In this document: positions 1 to 9,421 of the stretch, in pieces
Position numbering within the stretch: position 1 is the first letter of the stretch
Layout of the letters: each line of letters starts with the position of its first letter
Made by a program: the position numbers and the translations under genes
Origin: Parafrankia sp. EUN1f
Lineage (GTDB): Bacteria; Actinomycetota; Actinomycetes; Frankiales; Frankiaceae
Assembly (NCBI RefSeq): GCF_000177675.1
Contig: NZ_ADGX01000087.1
Span: 1 to 35,757 of the forward strand
DNA length: 35,757 bases
Direction: 5' to 3'
The notes under the pieces: generated by a model
Told to the model about the DNA's origin: nothing
What the model saw: only the letters and a program-made list of their open reading frames with translations
The model's database searches: none

Positions 1-2
1 TC

Positions 3-212
3 GATGTCACGCCGCACCCCGTCGATGCGGTGCCGACCCGGGACGAGCCGGAGCATGTTCACTACGAGGCCACATTCCTGCTGCGTGCCGCCGACGGAGC
101 TCTGGAACGGCCCACCTCCCGGCAGATCTCCCGGCGGTGGGTGAGCGTCGCCGACGTGCGAGGCAAGCTGGGTGACAAACTCAGGTCGGAGGCGGCCCAC
201 TCCCGCGTCTGA
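3..212 (+). CDS. NUDIX hydrolase, C-terminal fragment (5' end outside window)
   Basis: The frame is open from the window edge to the TGA at 210-212, so this is the last ~69 codons of a gene that begins upstream. The visible residues (DVTPHPVDAVPTR, then EPEHVHYEATFLLRA, then SRRWVSV) resemble the C-terminal part of actinobacterial NUDIX hydrolases, where a 'DVHPIP...EPEHxHYDxRFLxRA' stretch follows the NUDIX box. The box itself would lie upstream and is not visible, so substrate and activity cannot be judged. The next gene begins 10 bp after the stop, which suggests co-transcription. The family call rests on this short tail only. Confidence 0.5.
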   Translation, partial: DVTPHPVDAVPTRDEPEHVHYEATFLLRAADGALERPTSRQISRRWVSVADVRGKLGDKLRSEAAHSRV

Positions 213-222
213 CGGAGGCTCA

Positions 223-1320
223 GTGGACACGATTCCGATCCGATTCGTTGACGATCACCTGGTGATCGACATCGCGGAGTCGCTGTCGACAGTGCGCTCC
301 GACGGGCGGCACCTGTGGCTCGGCGGCGACGAGACCGTGACGATCGAGCGCGTCACCCTCACCGCGGCCGGCGATGCCTTCGAGGAGCACGTGAGCTTCC
401 CGGTCGGCGACTTCCTGCCGCTGCCCGAGCCGGCCGACGAGGACGGTGTCGTGCCGGAGATCGACATCGAGGGCCTGGATCTCGCCGGCGGGTACCTGTG
501 GTTCACCGGATCGCATGCCAGAACCCGCAAGAGAGTACGGGCGGACCACGCCACCGATGCCGCCCTCGCCCGACTTGCCAAGATCAGCAACAATGGCAAC
601 CGTCATATCGTTGGACGAATTCCGGTCGTGAGTACCCCGGACGGGCCGGTGCTGGTCGCATCGGCGCCGGACCCCGCCCACCCCGGCGAGTTGCTGACCG
701 CGGCCGCCCTGGGCTTGAGCAAGAGCACCCGGCTCACCCGCGAGCTGCGGGAGGACCCGCACCTGGGCCCCTTCCTGCGGATCCCGAGCAAGGACAACGG
801 CCTGGACATCGAAGGCCTTGCCCTCGTCGGCGAGCGGATGTACCTGGGGCTGCGGGGTCCGGTGCTGCGTGGCTGGGCGGTTGTCCTGGAGTTGAGGGTC
901 GCCGGGGCCGACGGCCAGAACCTGGTGCTCGCCCCGTTCGACGACGGCGCCGTCTACCGCAAGCACTTCCTCGACCTCGGCGGCCTCGGTGTGCGGGACC
1001 TGATGGCGGACGGCGAGGATCTCCTGCTCCTGGCCGGCCCGACGATGGACCTCGACGGCCCCGTCCGGATCCACGCCTGGCGCGGCGCCGCGCGGGCCGA
1101 GACGTCCGCCGTGGTGCATGACGGGGCGATCGAGAAGGTGCTTGACGTCCCCTACGGCGACGGTGTGGACCACGCCGAGGGCATCACGCTGATGGCGGAT
1201 CCCGCCGGCTCCGGGCAGCACGCCGTGCTCGTCGTCTACGACAGCCCCGCCGCGCACCGCAGACAGCACCGCCACGAGATCCTCGCGGACATCCTGCCGC
1301 TCCCGGCCGCCCGCCGCTGA
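223..1320 (+). CDS. DUF3616 domain-containing protein
   Basis: A 365-residue protein without signal peptide or membrane segment. The stretch around residues 195-230 (GLDIEGLALVGERMYLGLRGPVLRGWAVVLEL) is characteristic of DUF3616, a family of predicted beta-propeller-like proteins with repeated 'DIEGL' and 'LWxxGSH' elements; an earlier repeat (IDIEGLDLAGGYLWFTGSH) is near residue 80. The biochemical role is unknown. GTG at 223 is preferred because GGAGG lies about 6 nt upstream. An in-frame GTG at 172 would overlap the preceding gene. Ten bp separate it from the NUDIX gene, so the two may share a transcript. It converges on sthA across a repeat and hairpin. Confidence 0.8.
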   Translation: MDTIPIRFVDDHLVIDIAESLSTVRSDGRHLWLGGDETVTIERVTLTAAGDAFEEHVSFPVGDFLPLPEPADEDGVVPEIDIEGLDLAGGYLWFTGSHARTRKRVRADHATDAALARLAKISNNGNRHIVGRIPVVSTPDGPVLVASAPDPAHPGELLTAAALGLSKSTRLTRELREDPHLGPFLRIPSKDNGLDIEGLALVGERMYLGLRGPVLRGWAVVLELRVAGADGQNLVLAPFDDGAVYRKHFLDLGGLGVRDLMADGEDLLLLAGPTMDLDGPVRIHAWRGAARAETSAVVHDGAIEKVLDVPYGDGVDHAEGITLMADPAGSGQHAVLVVYDSPAAHRRQHRHEILADILPLPAARR

Positions 1321-1350
1321 TCACGCCGGTCGGCTGTCGGCGGACCGTTC

Positions 1351-1436
1351 GCCGCTGACTACCTAGCCCTGCCCAGCCGCTGACTGCCTAGCCGCTGACT
1401 GCCTAGCGGCTGACTGCCCTGCCGCTGGCCGCCTGC
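1351..1436. repeat. Degenerate tandem repeat, 15-bp period, downstream of DUF3616
   Basis: About five copies of a unit like GCCGCTGACTGCCTAG start at 1351, 1376, 1391, 1406 and 1421; the copies at 1376 and 1391 are identical. Each unit carries the CCGCTGA seen at the end of DUF3616 (stop TGA 1318-1320). It lies between convergent genes and leads into a hairpin. Confidence 0.75.
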
Positions 1437-1458
1437 CGCTGACCGGCGGCAGGCGGCC
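1427..1458. terminator. Bidirectional hairpin terminator between DUF3616 and sthA
   Basis: A perfect 12-bp inverted repeat, GGCCGCCTGCCG (1427-1438) and CGGCAGGCGGCC (1447-1458), with an 8-nt loop. There is no U-tract, which is usual for high-G+C actinobacterial terminators. It lies 10 bp beyond the sthA stop and can serve both convergent genes. Confidence 0.75.
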
Positions 1459-1468
1459 GACGAGCCGG

Positions 1469-2881
1469 CTACCGCCCCGAGATGCGAGCCACCGCCCGCA
1501 TCTTGTTCATCGCGTCGAGCGCCGCGACCTTGTACGACTCCGCGAGGGTCGGGTAGTTGAACACGGTGTCGACGAGGTAGGTGACCGTCCCGCCGCACCC
1601 CATCACGGCCTGCCCGATGTGGACCAGCTCGGTGGCGTGCGTACCGAACACGTGGATCCCCAGCAGCCGGCCGTCCTCCGGGCTGACCAGGAGCTTCAGC
1701 ATCCCGTAGGAGTCGCCGAGGATCGCGCCGCGGGCGAGCTCGCGGTAGCGGGCGATGCCCACCTCGAACGGCACCGCACGTTCGGTCAGCTCGTCCTCGG
1801 TGCTCCCCACGTAGGAGATCTCGGGGATCGTGTAGATGCCGATCGGCATCAGCTCGGCCCGCATCCCGGTGGTCGGCTCGCCGCAGGCCGCGTAGGCGGC
1901 GAGCCGGCCCTGCTCCATGGACGTCGCCGCCAGGGCCGGGAAGCCGATGACGTCGCCAACCGCGTAGATGTGGTCGACCTCGGTCCGGAAGTCCGGGCCG
2001 ACCAGGATGCGGCCGCGGTTGTCCGCGGAGAGCCCGGCGTTGCGCAGCTGGAGAACCTCGGTGAGGCCCTGCCGGCCGGCGGAGTACATGACCGTGTCGG
2101 CCGGAATCTTCTTGCCGCTTTCCAGCAGGGTGAGCGTGCCGCCGTTGTGGCGCTCGACGGACACCACGGATTCCCGGAACCGAAAGGTCACCGCGAGATC
2201 GCGTAGCTGGTACTTCAGCGCTTCGATGATCTCAAGGTCGCAGAAGTCGAGCATCCGGTCGCGCCGCTCGACCACCGTGACCTTGGTGCCCAGGGCGGCG
2301 AACATCGAGGCGTACTCGATGCCGATCACGCCTGCGCCGACCACGACCATCGAACCGGGGATGCGGTCGAGATCGAGGATCTGGTCGCTGTCGACGACCG
2401 TGCGGCCGTCGAAGTCGACCGAGTCGGGCCGCGCCGGCCTCGTCCCGGTCGCAATGATGATCTTCGTTGCCCGGACCTGCCGCTCCTCGACCCCGCCCGG
2501 GCTGCGGACGCTGACGGTGTGGGGGTCGATGAAGGTCGCGAGACCCGAGAGGACCTGGACCCGGTTGCGGGTGAGCTGGCTGCGGATCACATCGATCTCA
2601 CGGCCGATCACATGCTGCGTCCGCGCGGAGAGGTCCGAGACGGTGATCTCGTCCTTGAGTCGGTAGCTCTGCCCGTACACCTCGCGCTGAGCCAGCCCGG
2701 TCAGGTACATGACCGCTTCGCGCAGGGTCTTGGACGGGATGGTGCCCGTGTTGATGCAGACGCCGCCGATCATGTCCCGCTTGTCGACGACCGCGACGCT
2801 GCGCCCGAGCTTGGCCGCGGCGATGGCGGCCTTCTGCCCGCCGGGCCCGGAACCGATGACAAGGACATCGACCTCATGCAC
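1469..2881 (-). CDS. sthA: Soluble (Si-specific) NAD(P)+ transhydrogenase
   Basis: A flavoprotein of the pyridine nucleotide-disulfide oxidoreductase family that exchanges reducing equivalents between NADPH and NAD+ in the cytosol. An N-terminal FAD-binding [10 protein letters not shown] motif is followed by [15 protein letters not shown], where the second redox cysteine of lipoamide dehydrogenases is Thr; that CxxxxT form separates SthA from disulfide reductases. A central NAD(P)-binding [13 protein letters not shown] follows, then the second FAD motif near [11 protein letters not shown] and a C-terminal dimerisation domain. Length is about 470 residues, as usual. GTG at 2881 is preferred because AGGGGG lies 7 nt upstream. 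An ATG at 2899 is six codons earlier with no good ribosome site. Transcribed alone toward the hairpin at 1427-1458. Confidence 0.92.
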   Translation of the reverse strand: MHEVDVLVIGSGPGGQKAAIAAAKLGRSVAVVDKRDMIGGVCINTGTIPSKTLREAVMYLTGLAQREVYGQSYRLKDEITVSDLSARTQHVIGREIDVIRSQLTRNRVQVLSGLATFIDPHTVSVRSPGGVEERQVRATKIIIATGTRPARPDSVDFDGRTVVDSDQILDLDRIPGSMVVVGAGVIGIEYASMFAALGTKVTVVERRDRMLDFCDLEIIEALKYQLRDLAVTFRFRESVVSVERHNGGTLTLLESGKKIPADTVMYSAGRQGLTEVLQLRNAGLSADNRGRILVGPDFRTEVDHIYAVGDVIGFPALAATSMEQGRLAAYAACGEPTTGMRAELMPIGIYTIPEISYVGSTEDELTERAVPFEVGIARYRELARGAILGDSYGMLKLLVSPEDGRLLGIHVFGTHATELVHIGQAVMGCGGTVTYLVDTVFNYPTLAESYKVAALDAMNKMRAVARISGR

Positions 2882-2899
2882 GTCGTTTCCCCCTGTCAT

Positions 2900-3380
2900 T
2901 TATCGTGTCACGCCGAGGCTATCCGCCAGATCGACCGGGAACACCCATTGCTCGGTGTTGTTACGTCTTTTTCCCGGTCACTTCCTCGCATCGTCACATC
3001 TGCGACGCCGGGTCTGACGGGCCGTGTCGATCGACACATACAGCCACAAGGTGGATGCGGTTGGTCCGCCGGTGCCCACCCGGGCGAGTGCCCCGGCTCG
3101 CGGCTCGCGGCTCGGGCTTGGGGCTCCCGGCTGCGCGGCGGCGGCTGCGGGGCGGCTGCGGGGCGTTGGGCAGCCGGCCTGCGCGCCTGCAGCGGCGGCG
3201 GGCCACCGGGCTGCGGTGCCCCGCGGAAAATTCCTGGCGCGGGGGCCGTAACGAAAGTTCCGGTGCCTCGTTGGACCTGTCGCAGGGGGTCGCGGGAGTC
3301 GTGGAGGCTGGCTGGGGGGTCTTCCACGGCTTCCGCGGCGGGGTGCCGAACCGTCTGGGGGGCGGGTACGGCATGAGGGA
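2900..3380. other. Long G-rich intergenic region between sthA and fumC
   Basis: About 480 bp with no ORF resembling a gene. The plus strand at 3090-3250 is a G/C-biased low-complexity run (repeated CGGCTCGCGGCTCGG- and GCGGCGGCTGCGGG-like words). It must hold the sthA promoter at its left end. I recognise no RNA gene in it. Confidence 0.5.
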
Positions 3381-3411
3381 CCCGGCTCGCCTGGTCGTCC
3401 AGGGAGCCGGG
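3381..3411 (-). terminator. Terminator hairpin of fumC
   Basis: CCCGGCTC (3381-3388) pairs with GAGCCGGG (3404-3411), and the inner CCTGG / CCAGG closes a TCGT tetraloop with one bulged G. It lies about 15 bp past the fumC stop. Confidence 0.75.
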
Positions 3412-3426
3412 CCCGCCCGAGCCCGG

Positions 3427-4818
3427 CTACGGGTGCGTCATCGACAGCACGTCGAGGGCGGCGTCGAGTTCGGCCTCGGTCAGCTTGCCCGCCTGGATGT
3501 AGCCGCGCTCCAGCACCACCTCGCGGATGGTCTTCTCCTCCGCCAGGGACTGCTTGGCGACCTTCGCGGCCTCCTCGTAGCCGATGTACTTGTTCAGCGG
3601 CGTCACGATCGACGGCGAGGACTCGGCGTACCGCCGGCAGCGCTCCTCGTCCGCCGCGATGCCGTCGATGCACCGGTCCGCGAACAGCCGGCTGATCGTC
3701 GACAGGATGTGGATCGACTCCAGCACGTTGCGCGCGATGACCGGCAGCATCACGTTCAGCTCGAAGTTGCCCGCCGAGCCGCCGAAGGCCACCGCGGCGT
3801 CGTTGCCGACGACCTGCGCGACCACCTGGCAGACCGCCTCCGGGATGACCGGGTTGACCTTGCCCGGCATGATCGACGAACCGGGCTGCAGGTCGGGCAG
3901 CCGGATCTCGCCCAGGCCGGCCCGCGGGCCCGAGGAGGCCCAGCGCAGGTCGTTCGAGATCTTGTAAAGCGAGATCGCGATCACCCGCAGCACACCGGAC
4001 GCCTCGACGAGCCCGTCCCGCGAGGCCTGTGCCTCGAAGTGGTTGCGGGCCTCGGTCAGCGGCAGCCCCGTCGTCGCCGCGAGCTCCGAGATGACCGCGG
4101 CGGAGAAACCGGGAGGCGTGTTGATTCCGGTGCCGACCGCCGTGCCGCCCAGCGGCAGCTCGCCGACCCGGGGCAGCGCGGCGTTCAGCCGCTCGATGCC
4201 GAGGCGGACCGCCGCCGCGTAGCCGCCGAACTCCTGGCCGAGGGTCACCGGCGTCGCGTCCATCAGGTGGGTGCGCCCGGACTTGACCACGCCGGCGAAC
4301 GCCTCCGACTTGCGCTCCAGCGAGACCGCGAGGTGGTCGAGCGCGGGAATCAGCTCGTGCACTATGCCCTGCGTGGCCGCCACGTGGATCGACGACGGGA
4401 ACACGTCGTTGGACGACTGCGAGGCGTTCACGTGGTCGTTCGGGTGGACGGGCCGTCCGAGCCGGTCCGAGGCGAGTGACGCCAGCACCTCGTTGGTGTT
4501 CATGTTGGAGGAGGTGCCGCTGCCGGTCTGGAAGACGTCGAGCGGGAACTGGTCGTCCCAGTCACCGCGGGCCACCTCGCCGGCGGCTTCGGCGATCGCC
4601 GCGGCCACGTCGCCGTCGAGTACTCCGAGCTTCGCGTTCACGGTTGCGGCGGCCGCCTTGATCCGGGCGAGCGCCGCGATGTGGGCGCGGGAGATCCGCT
4701 GGCCGGAGACGGGGAAGTTCTCGACCGCCCGCTGCGTCTGCGCACGCCATTTCGCCGAGGCCGGCACCCGCACGTCACCCATGCTGTCGTGCTCGATGCG
4801 GTATTCCTGCTCGCTCAT
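3427..4818 (-). CDS. fumC: Class II fumarate hydratase
   Basis: Interconverts fumarate and L-malate in the TCA cycle; homotetrameric and iron-independent. The 463-residue length matches FumC. The superfamily signature [11 protein letters not shown] is near residue 320, along with [14 protein letters not shown] near 140 and the [17 protein letters not shown] block near 190, which supply catalytic and substrate-binding residues. ATG at 4818 ([19 protein letters not shown]) is chosen because GGGAG lies 8 nt upstream and family homology starts there. The frame stays open upstream to 5028, but that part looks like non-coding antisense of a G+C-rich gap. In mycobacteria fumC neighbours glpX and the xse genes; here it faces the other way but stays in the same neighbourhood. 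Confidence 0.95.
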   Translation of the reverse strand: MSEQEYRIEHDSMGDVRVPASAKWRAQTQRAVENFPVSGQRISRAHIAALARIKAAAATVNAKLGVLDGDVAAAIAEAAGEVARGDWDDQFPLDVFQTGSGTSSNMNTNEVLASLASDRLGRPVHPNDHVNASQSSNDVFPSSIHVAATQGIVHELIPALDHLAVSLERKSEAFAGVVKSGRTHLMDATPVTLGQEFGGYAAAVRLGIERLNAALPRVGELPLGGTAVGTGINTPPGFSAAVISELAATTGLPLTEARNHFEAQASRDGLVEASGVLRVIAISLYKISNDLRWASSGPRAGLGEIRLPDLQPGSSIMPGKVNPVIPEAVCQVVAQVVGNDAAVAFGGSAGNFELNVMLPVIARNVLESIHILSTISRLFADRCIDGIAADEERCRRYAESSPSIVTPLNKYIGYEEAAKVAKQSLAEEKTIREVVLERGYIQAGKLTEAELDAALDVLSMTHP

Positions 4819-5324
4819 GCGCCGATCTCCCGAGATGTCGTCAACATTGACCTGGCCGGTCGCCGGCGCGACTACCCGCGAAGGACATCCGCGGCGCTGG
4901 CCAGCTACTGAGCCTTTTCCGTCGTCGACTCGGACCTGCGGCAGCCCCCGGCCGTGGACCGTGAGATGGAGAAGGCTCACTGCCGACCCTAGGACATGAG
5001 GAGCTTCCGTCGCCCGGGCCGAGGTCATGGCGGATGCTCGTCACACCCGCCGCACGGGGCGCTGCGCAGGCCGGACGGTGCCCCGTCACAGCCGGCGGCG
5101 CAGCGTGGTCACGCCCAGGCGGCGCAGCGGGCCGAGCCGGCCGCGCCGGTGGGGCTGGTGGCACGTTCGTGGGTGTCGGGCCCGGCCAAAAAGAGGCGCC
5201 GGGTCCGGCGCGGCCGCAACGATTTGTGCGGCAGCACCGAACCCGGCGCGAAGTTTCGAACCGATGCTCCGAGCCCCGGTTCGGGAAATCCCTCGGCCCG
5301 TGTGGGCTTCGGGTTACTGCAGGC
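4819..5324. other. Intergenic region between fumC and ispH, with a weak hairpin
   Basis: About 500 bp upstream of fumC and downstream of ispH. The only structure I support is CGAACCG (5257-5263) with CGGTTCG (5277-5283), 42 bp past the ispH stop, a modest terminator candidate. Open frames here lack recognisable domains and ribosome sites. Confidence 0.4.
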
Positions 5325-6284
5325 TCAACCCGCGGCCCGCTCCTTGGCCCGAATGTCCCGCCGGAGCTCCGGCGGGAGAGCGAACAGCAGGTGCTCGTCG
5401 GCGGAGGTGACCTCCTCGACGTCGTTGAACCCGCGCTCCGCCAGCCAGGCCATGACGCCCGTGACCAGCTCCTCGGGCACCGACGCCCCGCTCGTCACCC
5501 CGACCGTCTCGACGCCGTCGAGCCAGCTCTCGTCCACCTCGGTGGAGTCGTCCACCAGGAAGGACTTCGGTGCCCCCGCGTCCAGGGCGACCTCGACGAG
5601 CCGGACCGAGTTCGACGAGTTCGGCGAGCCGACGACGATCAGGAGGTCGACCTTCTCGGCGATCTCCTTGACTGCCACCTGACGGTTCTGGGTGGCATAG
5701 CAGATGTCGGAGTTCGGTGGACCCTGCAGATGCGGGAAGCGCTCGCGCAGTGCGTTCACCGTGGTCATGGTCTCGTCGACGGACAGTGTCGTCTGCGAGA
5801 GGAACGCGACCCGCTTCGGGTCCCGGACCTTCACCGCAGCCGCGTCCTCCGGACCGTCCACGAGATGAATGCGGTCCGGCGCCTGGCCGGTGGTGCCCAC
5901 CACCTCCTCGTGGCCCTCATGACCGATCAGGAGGATGTCAAGATCCTCCTTGGCGAACCGGCGAGCCTCGGAGTGCACCTTGGTTACAAGGGGGCACGTC
6001 GCGTCGATGGTGCGGAGCTGACGCGAGGATGCCTCCTCGTGGACCGTCGGTGCCACGCCGTGCGCCGAGAACACCACCGTGGCGCCTACCGGCACCTCGT
6101 CGGTCTCTTCAACGAAGATCGCGCCCTTCGCTTCCAACGTCTTGACGACGTGGGCGTTGTGCACGATCTGCTTGCGTACATACACCGGCGACCCGTACAG
6201 ATCGAGTGCCTTCTCGACGGTCTGGACCGCGCGATCGACACCCGCGCAGTAGCCGCGCGGCTTGGCCAACAGGACCCGCCCCAT
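5325..6284 (-). CDS. ispH: 4-hydroxy-3-methylbut-2-enyl diphosphate reductase
   Basis: Last enzyme of the MEP (non-mevalonate) isoprenoid pathway: reduces HMBPP to IPP and DMAPP using a [4Fe-4S] cluster, cytosolic. The three cluster cysteines are present in [13 protein letters not shown] (N-terminus), TCPLVTKVH (near residue 95) and [10 protein letters not shown] (near residue 195). The [14 protein letters not shown] block carries the proton-relay Glu region, and [10 protein letters not shown] and [13 protein letters not shown] are substrate-binding motifs. Length 319 residues. ATG at 6284 is favoured because the family begins [13 protein letters not shown] and TAGACT ends 8 nt upstream, consistent with a leaderless transcript; no Shine-Dalgarno is visible. 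Divergent from xseA. Confidence 0.95.
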   Translation of the reverse strand: MGRVLLAKPRGYCAGVDRAVQTVEKALDLYGSPVYVRKQIVHNAHVVKTLEAKGAIFVEETDEVPVGATVVFSAHGVAPTVHEEASSRQLRTIDATCPLVTKVHSEARRFAKEDLDILLIGHEGHEEVVGTTGQAPDRIHLVDGPEDAAAVKVRDPKRVAFLSQTTLSVDETMTTVNALRERFPHLQGPPNSDICYATQNRQVAVKEIAEKVDLLIVVGSPNSSNSVRLVEVALDAGAPKSFLVDDSTEVDESWLDGVETVGVTSGASVPEELVTGVMAWLAERGFNDVEEVTSADEHLLFALPPELRRDIRAKERAAG

Positions 6285-6292
6285 GTCGCAGC

Positions 6293-6298
6293 AGTCTA
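6293..6298 (-). promoter_or_regulatory. -10 box (TAGACT) of ispH, leaderless layout
   Basis: TAGACT on the minus strand with 8 nt to the ATG. TTGGCG (6315-6320) lies 16 nt upstream as a -35 candidate. Confidence 0.55.
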
Positions 6299-6394
6299 CG
6301 CGGGTGCCGCTCGGCGCCAAGGGCCGCCGAGCGGAGCATCACCGGATGCGAACATCGTCCGAGCCGGTGATGACCTTGACCCCCCCGTGGGTCG

Positions 6395-6400
6395 TACGGT
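6395..6400 (+). promoter_or_regulatory. -10 box (TACGGT) of xseA, leaderless layout
   Basis: TACGGT is followed by 6 nt and the ATG, which places the predicted transcription start on the start codon. TGACCT (6371-6376) lies 18 nt upstream as a possible -35. Confidence 0.5.
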
Positions 6401-6406
6401 GCGTGG

Positions 6407-7765
6407 ATGGCCCTCACGTCGACGCCCGACGAACCGCTCCCGGTGCGGACGATCTCCCGGGCGATGGGTGACTGGATCTCCCGGTTGGGGCGGGTCTGGG
6501 TTGAAGGTCAGGTCACGGAGATCTCCCGCCGGCCGGGCATGGGGACCGTTTTCATGACTCTGCGTGACTCCGCGGCGGACGTCTCCCTGCGGGTCACCTG
6601 CCCCCGTGCGGTGTGCGAAGCGGTGGGCCCGGGGCTGGTCGACGGCGCCCGGGTCGTGGTCTGGGGCAAGCCGTCCTTCCATGCAGGCAGGGGCACGTTG
6701 GCCCTTGCGGTCACGGAGATTCGGCCACTCGGCGCGGGCGCCCTGCTGGCCCGGCTGGAGCGGCTGAAGGCGACGCTGGCGGCCGAGGGGCTGTTCGCGG
6801 CGAGCCGCAAGAAGCGGCCGCCGTTCCTGCCCGGAGTCGTCGGGCTGATTACCGGCCGTGCATCCGCAGCCGAGCGGGACGTCGTCGAGAACGCCCGCCG
6901 CCGGTGGCCGGCCGTGCGCATCGAGCTACGCGAGGTGGCCGTCCAGGGGCCGCTGGCGGTGGGCCAGATCATCGACGCGCTCGCCGAACTGGACGCCGAC
7001 GGCGCCGTCGAGGTGATCGTCATCGCCCGCGGCGGCGGCTCCCTGGAGGACCTCCTGCCGTTCTCGGACGAGGCCCTCCTTCGTGCCGTTGTGGCGGCCC
7101 GGACCCCGGTGGTGTCGGCAATCGGACACGAGCAGGACACGCCTCTGCTCGACTTTGTGGCCGATGTCCGGGCCTCCACACCGACGGACGCGGCCAAGCG
7201 GGTGGTCCCCGACGTCGCCGAGCAGTCCGCCGGAGTGGAGGCGCTGCGCGGGAGGGCCCGCCGCGTCCTCACCCACCGACTCGACCTCGAGGCCCGCCGC
7301 CTCGCCGACCTGCGGGGACGTCCCGTGCTGGCGGCGCCGCTGCGCGAGATCGAGCACCGGGAACAGGCAGTCGAAACACTGCGCTCGCGGTCGCGGCGCT
7401 GCGTCCTGCACGCGGTGGAGGTCGCCGGGCGTGACCTGGCACACGCCGCGGCCCGGATGCGCGCACTGTCGCCGGCCGCGACGCTGGACCGCGGCTACGC
7501 CCTGGTCCAGCGGGCCGACGGCCTCGTCGTCCGGTCGCCGGCCGAGGTGACCCGCGGCGAGCGGCTGGTGGTCAGGGTCGCGGGCGGTACCTTCGCGGCC
7601 AGCGTGGCCGCCGCACCGGCCACCCCTGTGGAAGACGTCGATCCGGACGCCGCCGTTGTGGATGCCGCCGCTGTGGGCGACGCGGAGGCCGCGCGGGCGC
7701 ACGTGGTCGGCGTGGGCGGTGCGAGTACCGAGACAACCAGCGGGGGATCCGCCGGCACGGGGTAG
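6407..7765 (+). CDS. xseA: Exodeoxyribonuclease VII large subunit
   Basis: Catalytic subunit of ExoVII, which degrades single-stranded DNA to short oligonucleotides and acts with several XseB subunits. An N-terminal OB-fold (residues ~10-105: [22 protein letters not shown]) is followed by the catalytic domain with [35 protein letters not shown] and [28 protein letters not shown], then a helical region that would bind XseB. The last ~55 residues (after GGTFAASV) are an Ala/Val/Asp-rich tail beyond the usual end. Length 452, slightly long for the family. No ribosome site precedes the ATG, and a -10 box 6 nt upstream argues for leaderless translation. xseB follows immediately. Confidence 0.93.
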   Translation: MALTSTPDEPLPVRTISRAMGDWISRLGRVWVEGQVTEISRRPGMGTVFMTLRDSAADVSLRVTCPRAVCEAVGPGLVDGARVVVWGKPSFHAGRGTLALAVTEIRPLGAGALLARLERLKATLAAEGLFAASRKKRPPFLPGVVGLITGRASAAERDVVENARRRWPAVRIELREVAVQGPLAVGQIIDALAELDADGAVEVIVIARGGGSLEDLLPFSDEALLRAVVAARTPVVSAIGHEQDTPLLDFVADVRASTPTDAAKRVVPDVAEQSAGVEALRGRARRVLTHRLDLEARRLADLRGRPVLAAPLREIEHREQAVETLRSRSRRCVLHAVEVAGRDLAHAAARMRALSPAATLDRGYALVQRADGLVVRSPAEVTRGERLVVRVAGGTFAASVAAAPATPVEDVDPDAAVVDAAAVGDAEAARAHVVGVGGASTETTSGGSAGTG

Positions 7766-7769
7766 GGAC

Positions 7770-8099
7770 ATGGAGACCACGATGACTGATCTTGAACCGA
7801 CGTCGACGTCGACGTCGACGTCGACGCCGATGGCGGGCGCGGCGGGCGCGGCGGATGCCGGCCAGCCCGGCGGCGGCCGGCCCACCGCGCCCGCATCACG
7901 CCACGGTGGTTCCGAGGTCACCTACGAGGCGGCGCGCGCGGAGCTGGAGGAGGTGGTCCGCAGGCTGGAGGCCGGCGGCTGCTCGTTGGAGGAGTCGCTG
8001 ACGCTCTGGGAGCGTGGCGAGGAGCTCGCGTCGCTGTGCCAGCGCCTGCTCGACGGCGCCCGATCCCGACTCGCGGCGAACCCGCTCGGGCCGGCCTGA
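7770..8099 (+). CDS. xseB: Exodeoxyribonuclease VII small subunit
   Basis: Non-catalytic helical partner of XseA. The family domain is VTYEAARAELEEVVRRLEAGGCSLEESLTLWERGEELASLCQ (residues ~50-92): a helical hairpin with the typical 'YExAxxELExIVxxLExGxxSLEES' pattern. About 48 Ser/Thr- and Ala/Gly-rich residues precede it, making 109 residues against about 80 in most homologues. ATG at 7770 follows the xseA stop by 4 bp. ATG at 7782 is an equally good choice, since GGAG sits 6 nt before it. The N-terminal TSTSTSTST run comes from a hexanucleotide repeat. Confidence 0.88.
   Translation: METTMTDLEPTSTSTSTSTPMAGAAGAADAGQPGGGRPTAPASRHGGSEVTYEAARAELEEVVRRLEAGGCSLEESLTLWERGEELASLCQRLLDGARSRLAANPLGPA
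7798..7827. repeat. CGACGT hexanucleotide microsatellite in xseB
   Basis: Four perfect CGACGT units and one CGACGC encode alternating Ser-Thr in XseB. Six-base units keep the frame when copy number changes, so only tail length would vary. Confidence 0.85.
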
Positions 8100-8160
8100 A
8101 GGGCCGCCGCCGGGCGGGAACGGCCTGGCCGGGTCTTGGGCGCACGTGGTCCCCGGCTCG

Positions 8161-8200
8161 CTGTGCTGCTGGGGGAGAACCTGAGGATTCTGGTTGCCGG
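8161..8200 (+). repeat. Intergenic palindromic element, copy A (half site)
   Basis: CTGCTGGGGGAGAACC leads into CTGAGGATTCTGGTTG, the left flank and left arm of the dispersed element. No convincing right arm follows. It lies in the gap after xseB. Confidence 0.55.
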
Positions 8201-8250
8201 GGAGCCTGCCGCGGATTTCTGATGATCGTTTGCGGGTTCGGGGTTGGGTT

Positions 8251-8305
8251 GGCCTGAAGAGTTGAGGATTTTGGTCGTCCTGCGAGCCCGCAGCAGAATC
8301 CCGAG
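8251..8305 (+). repeat. Intergenic palindromic element, copy B
   Basis: GAGGATTTTGGTCGTC (from 8264) is closed by CAGAATCC (8294-8301), with one G.U pair. An inner CTGCG / CGCAG stem closes an AGCC loop. It shares its core with copies at 18.7, 18.9 and 25.7 kb. Confidence 0.65.
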
Positions 8306-8318
8306 CCTCGGAACGCCG

Positions 8319-8372
8319 TTGCTGCCGGGCAAGAGCTGGGGATCGTGGTTGTCGGGACGACGAAAATCCCAT
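8319..8372 (+). repeat. Intergenic palindromic element, copy C
   Basis: GCTGCCGGGCAAGAGCTGGG continues into GGGATCGTGGTTGTCGGGA and CGACGAAAATCCC. It aligns over about 54 nt with copy F at 25647-25701, including the upstream GGGCAAGA flank, so the two are homologous and not merely similar hairpins. Confidence 0.65.
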
Positions 8373-8664
8373 GATCTTCGGGTGGTGGCGATCCTGGCCG
8401 CCACCCCCGCGTGTTGATCTTGGTTGAGATGATTTCGCGACGGACACCCTGGCGATCAAGATCCTTGCCGCTTGTCTGGTGGCAAACGTCGGTGACGGCG
8501 GCGGCTTCGGGGCGACGTCGGCTTTAACACGTTGGGTGGATCCGGCGGAGGTGGCAGGGGCGGGTCGGGCCGTAGGGTCAGGTAGCGGGGTTGTGGGTGA
8601 CGGCCCCCGGTGCGGTCAGCTCTGGTCGCGCCGGTCCGGCGGTCGGAACTGGAAGATTGAGGGC

Positions 8665-9258
8665 GTGGCGCGTCAACGCGGTCAGGAAACAATTCGGGAC
8701 ATGGTGCTGTCGCTCGCGGTGGTGCTGGCGGGTGTCGCCGTCTTCTTCGTCTTCGTGATGCCGCACGGCGACGACGAACCCGACGTCGCCGTGGTCGAGG
8801 ACATCGAGGCCACGCTCAGCGCGTACGCGCGCCAGGCGCCGTACCCGGCCTCGGCGCCAGCGGGTCTGCCGGAGGTCTTCAAGCCCACCACCGTCCGGGT
8901 GACGTTGCCCTCCGGCGGAACCAGTGACGGGGACAACACCCGGATCACCATCGGCTATGTCGTGGACCGGCCGGATGACCGGACCTTCGCTCGGTTCCTG
9001 CAGAGCAACGCCCCCGACGCGGTGCAGGCCATTCTCGGCGACCGCCCCATCACGGGCTCGGTGGACGTCGCCGGCCAGACCTGGGACGAACGGCGCGACA
9101 GCGACGGCCACCTGGCGCTGACCCGGGTTGACACCGGCGGCGTGACATCGATCGTCGACGACGGCGGTGGCCCAGGTGGGGCGGAACAGGCCGATCTGGC
9201 GACCGTCGCCGCCGCGCTGCGCCCGATCGACGTCAACGCGGTCTCGGGCGCGGCCTGA
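8665..9258 (+). CDS. DUF4245 domain-containing membrane-anchored protein
   Basis: A 197-residue protein with one N-terminal transmembrane segment (residues ~13-31, MVLSLAVVLAGVAVFFVFVMP). The C-terminal part, probably extracytoplasmic, matches the actinobacterial DUF4245 pattern (YPASAPAGLP..FKPTTVRVTLP, ITIGYVVDRPDDRTFARFLQSN, VDVAGQTWDERRD). Its function is unknown. The family is often found beside xseAB and glpX, exactly as here. GTG at 8665 is chosen because MARQRGQETIRDM fits family starts. The ribosome site is weak (GGAAG about 9 nt upstream), and the frame is open upstream to 8479 without support. Two strong hairpins lie downstream. Confidence 0.8.
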   Translation: MARQRGQETIRDMVLSLAVVLAGVAVFFVFVMPHGDDEPDVAVVEDIEATLSAYARQAPYPASAPAGLPEVFKPTTVRVTLPSGGTSDGDNTRITIGYVVDRPDDRTFARFLQSNAPDAVQAILGDRPITGSVDVAGQTWDERRDSDGHLALTRVDTGGVTSIVDDGGGPGGAEQADLATVAAALRPIDVNAVSGAA

Positions 9259-9335
9259 CTCACCGTGGTGCCTGCCGCAGCCGGTGACTGCCGTGGTCTG
9301 GCGCCTGCCGGTGGCCCGGTCCCTGCCGCGACCCG

Positions 9336-9375
9336 GCGTGGGCCGCGGCGCCCCCCCGCGGCCCGCGGCCCACGC
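9336..9375. terminator. First of two strong hairpins after DUF4245
   Basis: A perfect 13-bp inverted repeat, GCGTGGGCCGCGG (9336-9348) and CCGCGGCCCACGC (9363-9375), with a 14-nt loop containing a run of seven C. Confidence 0.65.
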
Positions 9376-9421
9376 GGCTCTGGGGGCGCCCCCCGAAACG
9401 CGGATTGACCAGAAACGACTG

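Noticed and set aside
3090-3250. Possible repeat array in the sthA-fumC gap
   Set aside because: Only low-complexity G/C words without constant unit or spacing; not CRISPR-like.
4819-5028. N-terminal extension of fumC
   Set aside because: FumC homology and a good ribosome site begin at 4818; the upstream residues resemble nothing in the family.
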